The notes under the pieces: generated by a model
Databases searched by the model: none
Told to the model about the DNA's origin: nothing
Seen by the model: only the letters and a program-made list of their open reading frames with translations
Assembly: GCA_015068175.1 (NCBI GenBank)
Contig: SVLA01000058.1
Span: 1-11,744 of the forward strand
Length of the DNA stretch: 11,744 nt
Reading direction: 5' to 3'
Origin: Oscillospiraceae bacterium
GTDB taxonomy: Bacteria > Bacillota_A > Clostridia > Oscillospirales > Oscillospiraceae
Position numbers and translations under genes: made by a program
Shown: in pieces, positions 5,772-11,744 of the stretch
How positions within the stretch are numbered: the stretch's first letter is position 1
How the letters are laid out: the number at the start of each line of letters is the position of its first letter

Positions 5772-8700
5772 TTATTCTTCACGGGTGCTTTCGGAATTCT
5801 CTGCGTTTTCCTTGGCAGCTGCTTCCGCGGCAGTCTGCTTTTTCTGCTTGGCTTCCTTACCGTGCTCCGCGATCACAACCACCGCCACGCCGACAACGCC
5901 AAGGGCGATCACCACCCAGGCAAGCCAGGGTGCCGTCTGGATGGGCTCCACGGGATCCGCAGGCTTCTCTCCCTCGGTGGGAGTGAGCTGGATGATACGC
6001 TGCTCAGCAGACACCAGGGCCGCATAGTTGGTGACCAGCGCCTGCTGCTCGGTGGTAGCGATCTTGTTGTAGGCCGCCCGGGCAGCTTCCACGATGGCCC
6101 GGTTCTCATAGGTGACCCGGTCGGGGATGGCGTTGATGGCAGCAATGGCGGCCAGCGTCACATCATCGGCAGCGGTAGCGCCATCTATGGTCAGATCAAA
6201 ATACTGGGCCAGGATGTAAGAATCGTAGTGCTGACCGTTGGCAGGCCGCACCATCACCAACTTGTCTTCCACATAACCCACATAATCCACGAAGTTGGCG
6301 CCGTAGAACACATTAGAATACAGGCCGCCGGTGGCGTTCCACATATACCAGGGGTTCAGGCCCATGCCCAGGATCTGCACCTCATTGCCGTCGTAATCGG
6401 CGTAGGTGCCATAATCGCCGGAGCCGGGGATATGGTCGTAGGTTTCGTAGTAGGTGGGGTCAAATTCCTCTTCCATGATGGGAGACTCAAAGCTTGTGAA
6501 CACCACCATCTGCAGTTTGCTGCAATCGAAGAATGCCTTATGGCCCACAGCCTTCACGGTGTAAGGCAGGGTGACCATCTGTACATCGCTGCTGGCAAAT
6601 GCCATAGAGGTAATACGCACGGTGCCGTCGGCCACATGGACATCAGTCAGGTTCTCGCCGGCAAAGGTGATCAGCTCCAGGCCGTTGGGTACCTTGCAGT
6701 ACAGGGAGCCATCGATCACATGGACGGTGGCGCTGACATCGTAGGTATAAATGGGGGCAGGATACTCCACACCGTTGAAGATAACCGTGCCTTCCTTGCT
6801 GAAGGGTTCCAGTTTACACATGGCGAAGGGGTTATCGCCCAAGGATTCCAGGCTGCTTCCCAGGATGACACGGAAAGGTGTCAGTTCTTCCTTCAGGAAG
6901 ACATGGTCCCCCAAGGTCACAGCGCCGGACAGATCTGCTTCTGTCAAAGCAGTATAGGCAAAGGCATAGCTGCCAAGATTCCGGGCGGAAGCCATATTGA
7001 TGACATCTGTCAGCGTTTCGCAGTAGGAGAAGGCGCCTTCACCCATGTCTACACCGTTGGGATTCAGACGGATGGAGGTCAGATCCTTGCAGCTGACAAA
7101 GGCATATTGGCCGATGGTCTCCGCAGCGGACAGATCCGCGGTGGTGAGGGCATTTTCCAGGAAGGCATAGTCACCGATGGTGACCACCTTGGACAGGTCG
7201 ATGTCCTTCAGCGCGATGCAGCCGGCGAAGGCATATTCAGAGATCTCCGTCAGGCTCTCACCCAAGACCACCTGGGTCATATCCCGGCAGTAGGAGAAGG
7301 CGTTCTTGCCCACAAAGGTAACACTGGACAAATCTGCCTGCTGCAGCTTGGGTGCATGGTAGGTGTACATATAGAAGCCATCGGGGCTGGCGGCGGCAAC
7401 AGACATGTTTTCATCATAGCAGATGTAATACACGTCGCCGGAGAAAGCATAGTCACCAATGGACACGGCCTTGGACAGGTCGATCTGCTCCAGGCTGGCA
7501 TTGTTGTAGAAGGCCATATAGCCGATCTTGGCGTTTTCGCCCAGCGTCACGCGCTTCAGGGAAGCGGCATTGGCAAAGGCATTGTCCTCGATCACCGCGT
7601 TGTCGCCAATGGTCACATCGGACAATGCGGAAGAGAACACATAATAATAGTAGCGGGTGTCGTCTTCCACATAGTAATCCACGGTGAACACCAGATCCTT
7701 GGTGACGAAGAAGGCATACTTGCCGATGGTGACATTGTCGCCCACGGTGACAGACTTCAAAGACAGGCATTCGCTGAATACGCCTTCTGCGATAACCATG
7801 TTATCGGGGATCACAACGGAAGTAATATCCGTGTAGGAGAAGGCGTACTTACCGATGACGGTATCTGCAGTAAAGGCAGGCAACTGCGTGATGCCGGTTT
7901 CAAAGAAGGCGTATTCACCGATCTTGGTGAGCTGGCCCAGCTTCACGGACTGCAGCCGCTGGCAGGAGCCGAAGGCGTAGTCGCCCAGCACGGTGACATT
8001 GGGCAGTTCCACAGAAGTGATCTTCATATTGTGGGAGAAAGCGCCGTTTGCCAGAGCTGTTACATCGGCGCCGCCCAGGTTTGCAGCTGCAAAGCTGCCG
8101 CTGATGGTAGGTGCCACAGCCACCAGAGTCTTCCCGTCGGCAGACAGGACATGGTCGGCAGACTGGATCCGGAAGGACTTGTTGCCTTCGCTGATGGTGA
8201 TGGTATCAATAGCCGTTTCCCGGAAGGCAAACTCACCGATCTCATTGACATCGGGACCCACAGTAACGCTGGTCATGTTCTTGCACTGGTAGAACATACC
8301 CTCGGGCAGGACGGCAGCGTTGACATAGAAGCTCTCCAATGCATCGCAGGCAGTGAAGGCATAGGGGCCGTACTTGACCTTGGCAGATTCGATCTGCACA
8401 TCCGTCAGCTTCTTGCAGCCGGCAAAGGCATACTGGCCGATGGACAGGAGGCTGTCGGAGGTGACCACCTTCTTCAGTTCCTGGTTGCCGGCAAAAGCGT
8501 AATCGGAGATGACGCACACAGCGCTCAGATCCACAGTCTTCAATGCGCACAGCTCGAAAGCACTCTGGTTTATGATCTTCAGATTGTTTTCGCCGCTGAA
8601 GGAAATCTTCTCAAGAGAAGTACAATTGTAGAACGCGCCGTATTCAATAGCCTCCAGAGTAGAGGGCAGGACGATCTCTTCCAGCGCGGTCAGGTTAGCA

Positions 8701-11700
8701 AAGGCGTAGGCGTTGATCTTCTCTACGCCCTCGGGGATGATGACTTTGGTGATGGTGTTGTCACCGATGAACCACTGCTTCATGGTCTCGGCATCGTCAA
8801 AGGCCAGCTCTTCCGGCGTCTTCGCCACATAATCGAAGTTGGAGAAAGCAAAGGCACCGATCTCCGTCAGGTTCAGATCCGCAGGGATCTGGACCAGGCC
8901 GCCGTTACCATAGTAATGGGTCAGGCTGGCACCGGTGGTGACATAGGGATCCTTCACCTCGATGGAAACCGTTTCGGAATAATAGGTGCTTCTGCCGTTC
9001 AGCAGTACCTTCACCGTAACGGAGGCATGGCCCTCGCCCACGGCGGTGATATTGCCGAATTCATCCACGGTGACTACGCTGTCCTTACTGGATTCAAACT
9101 GGACAGTGGTTTCATCCGGGAAATAAGCATCCAGCTTGTAGTTCAGTCTGACAGATTCGGAAGGATACAGCGTCAGGCTGTAATTACCCTCGAAGAAGCG
9201 GGTATCCCCTGCGTCGCCGATCAGCTTGTCAGAGCTGTTGACCATGAAGAAGGCCTTAACCGTCTGATAACCGTCCAGACGGAACACATCCGCTACGGGC
9301 TTATCGTAACGGCGGTAGCCCTCGTCCCCTTCGCTGAGGACTGTTACCTTAAAGGTAACGCTCTTGTTGGTCAGCGGATCGCGGGCCTTGACAATGGCAT
9401 TGCCGGAAGCAACCGCTACCAGCTTATTGTTGACGATCCGGACTACGCTGGGACGGGAGGAGGTGTACTCCAGCAGTTCACTCCAGGATTCCTGGGGATA
9501 GACCAGAGGCTCCAGAGAATATACTTCATTGGGGCTCAGGGTCAGGCCATCAGACAGGCTATCGAAGTAGAAATCCACATAATCATCGGGCAGGCCGATC
9601 TCATAGGTGGCATAGTTCATAGCGTAGTCGTAGCAGGTGATGGTAAAGGCATTGGGGTTCATAGAGTTGTTCTTGATATCGTTCAGATAGTCAGTCAACT
9701 CATATGTAACATAAGTAACAGAATTTCTCTGGGAGTAAACAGGGGTCAGGTACTGCTCAAAGGAGACCATCTCCGCCACGGGGTTACCATCTTCATCTTC
9801 GCCGGTGCCCACATAACCCAACTGGGCGGACATGGCGTGATGGTTGTCGTAGATGGCAACTTCGGCGTAAAGGCGGTTCTTTTCCAGGGACTTATCGTAC
9901 TCATAGTAATACCGCACATCGGTAATGGTGGGAGCCTCAAAGTCGATGGTCAGAGGGAATGTGAAGGTATTTTTCTCGTTGGTGGTCAGGCCGCCGTCGC
10001 CGTAGTCCAGATAGCCCACCAGAGTGACGGTGTACTGGGAGTTATTCATGAGATTATAGTCCATGGTATCGAACTCGATCTCAATATTGGCAGGATAGAT
10101 GTAAGCGCCGCCGTCGCCATAGGATTTGCGGACATCTTCATCCACCGTTTCAAAGATCACTTCGCCGGTGGTATCGTTGGTAATGGTCACCTCCACCCGC
10201 TGAGCACTGCGCAGAAGACCTGCCCAGACATAGCGCAGGGAGTGGATGGTTCCCTCCTGGTTGGAAAGGGCAATGTAGTCCCGGTTGGCAGAAATGATCC
10301 GGTCGTTGGGATCCTGCAGGAAGTAGTAAGAGCCCAGGTAGCTGACATAGTCGCTCTCCACGCCGCCGACAGGGCGGGTGGCGTAGGCATCAGGCATGAC
10401 CTTGTCTTCAAAAGAGATGGAATCGTCCAACTCGTCGGCGTTGGTCTCAAAATAATCCAGGTCGAACAAAGGGGCCTTGGTCCAGTCGCCGTAGAAGGCC
10501 AGGTAAGGCACGCTCAGGTCGATCTCAGTACCGGAAACGGCAGTCAGGGTCACGAAGCCTTCCACATACATACCGTTTTCAAAGGATTCCATATACTGCT
10601 TGTCAGTATCGCTGAGGGTGATGGTGACGGTGACGGCCACTTCCTTGCCGCCGTCCACAGTGATCTGGGTGCCCTCCAGGGTCTTTCCGCCTGCGGAAAC
10701 AACCACAGAAGCGCCTTCCAGCAGATAGGCTTCCTCGGTGACGGTGGTCTCACCGTCCTTGGTCAGGGTATCGCTGATGCCCTCCGTCATGACATAGGTG
10801 CCCAAATCATAGGTAAGGCTGCTGCTGCCAAAGTTCACAACGGTGAAATTCAGGGTATACACGCCGCTCTTTTCCGGATCATCGCCCAGCTCCAGCTTGG
10901 ACTTATCCATGATCTGGCCGTTCTGGCCAAATGTCTTGATGTAGGCAGTGGTACCCAGAGAATTGGAAAGGTTAGCCAGGCCGGCGCCCTGCTTACGCAC
11001 GGCATAGGGCAGGCCATTGGTATTGATGATGATATCGGCAGTGGACATCATCAGCCGGTTGACCATGGCATTGACCGCCACATTGTCATGGGCGATGTCA
11101 GGGAAATTCTCCACCACATACTGCCGCAGCAAAATCACTACGCCAGCCAGGTTGGGACAGGCCATGGAGGTGCCGGACAGACGGTCATAACCGCCGCCGG
11201 TGATGGAAGACAGAATATTGCCGCCATGGGCGGTGATCTCCGGCTTGATGGTCAGGCTGGGAGTGGGGCCCCAGGAAGAGAAGTCGGACATAAAGGGGCC
11301 GGAGGTCTGATCCTTGCTGATGGTCAGCGTGCCGGAGCCGATCTCGGCCAGCATCTCGCCGTCGTCCTGGGCGATGGAGCAGACGGCAAGCGTTGCGTCG
11401 CCCACATTCATTTTAATGTCGCCGGATACATTATTATAAATAATGATACCTGCTGCGCCCTGGTTCTGAGCAATGATAGCCTTTTCCTCGAAGGTATTGG
11501 AGCCGCGGCGCACCAGCACGATCTTGCCGGCGACATCCATGCCCGTGTAGTCCGCCGTGCGGCCCACGCCGGGGATGGTGACAAATTCATATTCCGCGCT
11601 GTCTTTATCCCCCAAAAGGGTTTCAAAGAAGTCATTTTCCTTGGCCTTACCGTTGGTAGACTCGTCAAAGTAGATGATGGACTCACCGAACAGGATGTAA

Positions 11701-11744
11701 GGGGTCTCCACGCCGTTGATGGAAGCGACGGAGATCACGCCCTC
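5772..11744 (-). CDS. Giant S8 (subtilisin/C5a peptidase-like) surface protease with BspA-type leucine-rich repeats, N-terminus outside window
   Basis: Cell-surface serine endopeptidase; about 1990 residues visible, frame open at the right edge. Residue numbers count from the GTG at 11738, which is internal. VISVASINGV (near residue 1) is the subtilase stretch after the catalytic His; Asp, His and the oxyanion Asn lie beyond the edge. A PA domain at about 45-142 interrupts the catalytic domain, as in lactocepin and C5a peptidase. FSSWGPTPSLTIKPEITA (153-170) and SGTSMACPNLAGV (188-200) follow; catalytic Ser is 191 (codon 11166-11168). Next come an Fn3-like domain (about 294-413), C5a peptidase-like beta domains (about 414-720), two Big_2-like Ig domains (about 727-801 and 853-928), 28 BspA-type repeat units (946-1750), an aromatic-rich segment (1751-1851), a FIVAR-like helical module (1858-1918), a membrane helix (1937-1957) and a Lys/Glu/Ala-rich tail. 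No LPXTG motif is seen, so anchoring is by the membrane helix. Odd: AHGG (170-173) replaces the common APGG. Substrate unknown. Confidence 0.93.
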   Translation of the reverse strand, partial: EGVISVASINGVETPYILFGESIIYFDESTNGKAKENDFFETLLGDKDSAEYEFVTIPGVGRTADYTGMDVAGKIVLVRRGSNTFEEKAIIAQNQGAAGIIIYNNVSGDIKMNVGDATLAVCSIAQDDGEMLAEIGSGTLTISKDQTSGPFMSDFSSWGPTPSLTIKPEITAHGGNILSSITGGGYDRLSGTSMACPNLAGVVILLRQYVVENFPDIAHDNVAVNAMVNRLMMSTADIIINTNGLPYAVRKQGAGLANLSNSLGTTAYIKTFGQNGQIMDKSKLELGDDPEKSGVYTLNFTVVNFGSSSLTYDLGTYVMTEGISDTLTKDGETTVTEEAYLLEGASVVVSAGGKTLEGTQITVDGGKEVAVTVTITLSDTDKQYMESFENGMYVEGFVTLTAVSGTEIDLSVPYLAFYGDWTKAPLFDLDYFETNADELDDSISFEDKVMPDAYATRPVGGVESDYVSYLGSYYFLQDPNDRIISANRDYIALSNQEGTIHSLRYVWAGLLRSAQRVEVTITNDTTGEVIFETVDEDVRKSYGDGGAYIYPANIEIEFDTMDYNLMNNSQYTVTLVGYLDYGDGGLTTNEKNTFTFPLTIDFEAPTITDVRYYYEYDKSLEKNRLYAEVAIYDNHHAMSAQLGYVGTGEDEDGNPVAEMVSFEQYLTPVYSQRNSVTYVTYELTDYLNDIKNNSMNPNAFTITCYDYAMNYATYEIGLPDDYVDFYFDSLSDGLTLSPNEVYSLEPLVYPQESWSELLEYTSSRPSVVRIVNNKLVAVASGNAIVKARDPLTNKSVTFKVTVLSEGDEGYRRYDKPVADVFRLDGYQTVKAFFMVNSSDKLIGDAGDTRFFEGNYSLTLYPSESVRLNYKLDAYFPDETTVQFESSKDSVVTVDEFGNITAVGEGHASVTVKVLLNGRSTYYSETVSIEVKDPYVTTGASLTHYYGNGGLVQIPADLNLTEIGAFAFSNFDYVAKTPEELAFDDAETMKQWFIGDNTITKVIIPEGVEKINAYAFANLTALEEIVLPSTLEAIEYGAFYNCTSLEKISFSGENNLKIINQSAFELCALKTVDLSAVCVISDYAFAGNQELKKVVTSDSLLSIGQYAFAGCKKLTDVQIESAKVKYGPYAFTACDALESFYVNAAVLPEGMFYQCKNMTSVTVGPDVNEIGEFAFRETAIDTITISEGNKSFRIQSADHVLSADGKTLVAVAPTISGSFAAANLGGADVTALANGAFSHNMKITSVELPNVTVLGDYAFGSCQRLQSVKLGQLTKIGEYAFFETGITQLPAFTADTVIGKYAFSYTDITSVVIPDNMVIAEGVFSECLSLKSVTVGDNVTIGKYAFFVTKDLVFTVDYYVEDDTRYYYYVFSSALSDVTIGDNAVIEDNAFANAASLKRVTLGENAKIGYMAFYNNASLEQIDLSKAVSIGDYAFSGDVYYICYDENMSVAAASPDGFYMYTYHAPKLQQADLSSVTFVGKNAFSYCRDMTQVVLGESLTEISEYAFAGCIALKDIDLSKVVTIGDYAFLENALTTADLSAAETIGQYAFVSCKDLTSIRLNPNGVDMGEGAFSYCETLTDVINMASARNLGSYAFAYTALTEADLSGAVTLGDHVFLKEELTPFRVILGSSLESLGDNPFAMCKLEPFSKEGTVIFNGVEYPAPIYTYDVSATVHVIDGSLYCKVPNGLELITFAGENLTDVHVADGTVRITSMAFASSDVQMVTLPYTVKAVGHKAFFDCSKLQMVVFTSFESPIMEEEFDPTYYETYDHIPGSGDYGTYADYDGNEVQILGMGLNPWYMWNATGGLYSNVFYGANFVDYVGYVEDKLVMVRPANGQHYDSYILAQYFDLTIDGATAADDVTLAAIAAINAIPDRVTYENRAIVEAARAAYNKIATTEQQALVTNYAALVSAEQRIIQLTPTEGEKPADPVEPIQTAPWLAWVVIALGVVGVAVVVIAEHGKEAKQKKQTAAEAAAKENAENSESTREE
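6489..8903 (-). repeat. BspA-type leucine-rich repeat region of the protease (28 units)
   Basis: Residues 946-1750 of the protease (numbered from the GTG at 11738) hold 28 units of the BspA/LRR_5 type. Each is marked by a motif of the form I-G-x-Y-A-F followed by a variable 'C-x-x-L-x-x-V-x-L' strand. The motif begins at residues 960, 1008, 1031, 1056, 1077, 1100, 1123, 1144, 1167, 1229, 1251, 1273, 1295, 1316, 1338, 1383, 1405, 1427, 1476, 1499, 1521, 1542, 1565, 1588, 1609, 1633, 1709 and 1731. Spacing is mostly 21-23 residues (about 66 bases), broken by long steps after the motifs at 960, 1167, 1338, 1427 and 1633. At DNA level units remain recognisably similar: 7165-7211 and 7447-7493 match at about 39 of 47 bases. 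These repeats form a curved solenoid, known in BspA-like proteins for binding to proteins or host surfaces; the ligand here is unknown. Confidence 0.93.

Noticed and set aside
7352..7687. A short plus-strand frame in the repeat region (Arg/His-rich product).
   Set aside because: It is a frame shadow of the repetitive protease gene, without ribosome binding site or recognisable domain; other short frames across the window were rejected for the same reason.
6489..8903. The regular 66-base periodicity was considered as a possible repeat array or CRISPR-like element.
   Set aside because: The period is the coding signature of about 22-residue leucine-rich repeats in one open frame; units are diverged and there are no near-identical direct repeats with unique spacers.
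11736..11738. GTG as a possible start codon of the protease.
   Set aside because: The frame stays open to the window edge, and the sequence here corresponds to the middle of a subtilase catalytic domain (after His, before the PA insert). A start here would lack a signal peptide and two of three catalytic residues.

Overview
The window looks like chromosomal DNA from an anaerobic Clostridia-type Firmicute, most likely a gut member of the Oscillospiraceae/Ruminococcaceae or a relative. The reasons are the Gram-positive surface protein types (C5a/lactocepin-like S8 protease, BspA-type leucine-rich repeats, InlB-type repeats, lipobox lipoproteins), AGGAGG-type ribosome binding sites and moderately GC-rich codon use. 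The lineage is an inference from style; no marker gene is present.

All supported genes lie on the minus strand, so transcription runs from right to left. In that order they are: (1) a very large cell-surface subtilisin-family protease whose N-terminus is beyond the right edge (5772-11744); (2) a lipoprotein with InlB-type repeats and a beta-helix-like C-terminus (4395-5705); (3) an unusually long family 5 (peptide-type) solute-binding lipoprotein (1797-4364); (4) an OppB/DppB-type permease (786-1781); (5) an OppC/DppC-type permease cut by the left edge (1-774). The gaps are 66, 30, 15 and 11 bases, so genes 2-5, and possibly all five, look like one operon. The only notable intergenic element is a strong hairpin in the 66-base gap between genes 1 and 2.

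The likely shared job is use of external protein or peptide. The anchored protease would cut proteins at the surface, with its long repeat region perhaps binding the target or a neighbouring surface. The solute-binding protein and the two permeases would import the resulting peptides. The OppD/OppF ATPases are not in the window and would be expected beyond the left edge. Linking the protease to the importer rests on gene order, not on direct evidence.

No RNA genes, mobile elements, CRISPR arrays or attachment sites were seen. No stretch longer than 66 bases lacks a gene. The long plus-strand reading frames (notably 666-4385 and 4557-5768) are shadows of the minus-strand genes. The most unusual features are the chimeric protease/repeat architecture with aromatic insertions that break the repeat register, and enlarged extracytoplasmic segments in both the solute-binding protein and the OppC-type permease.
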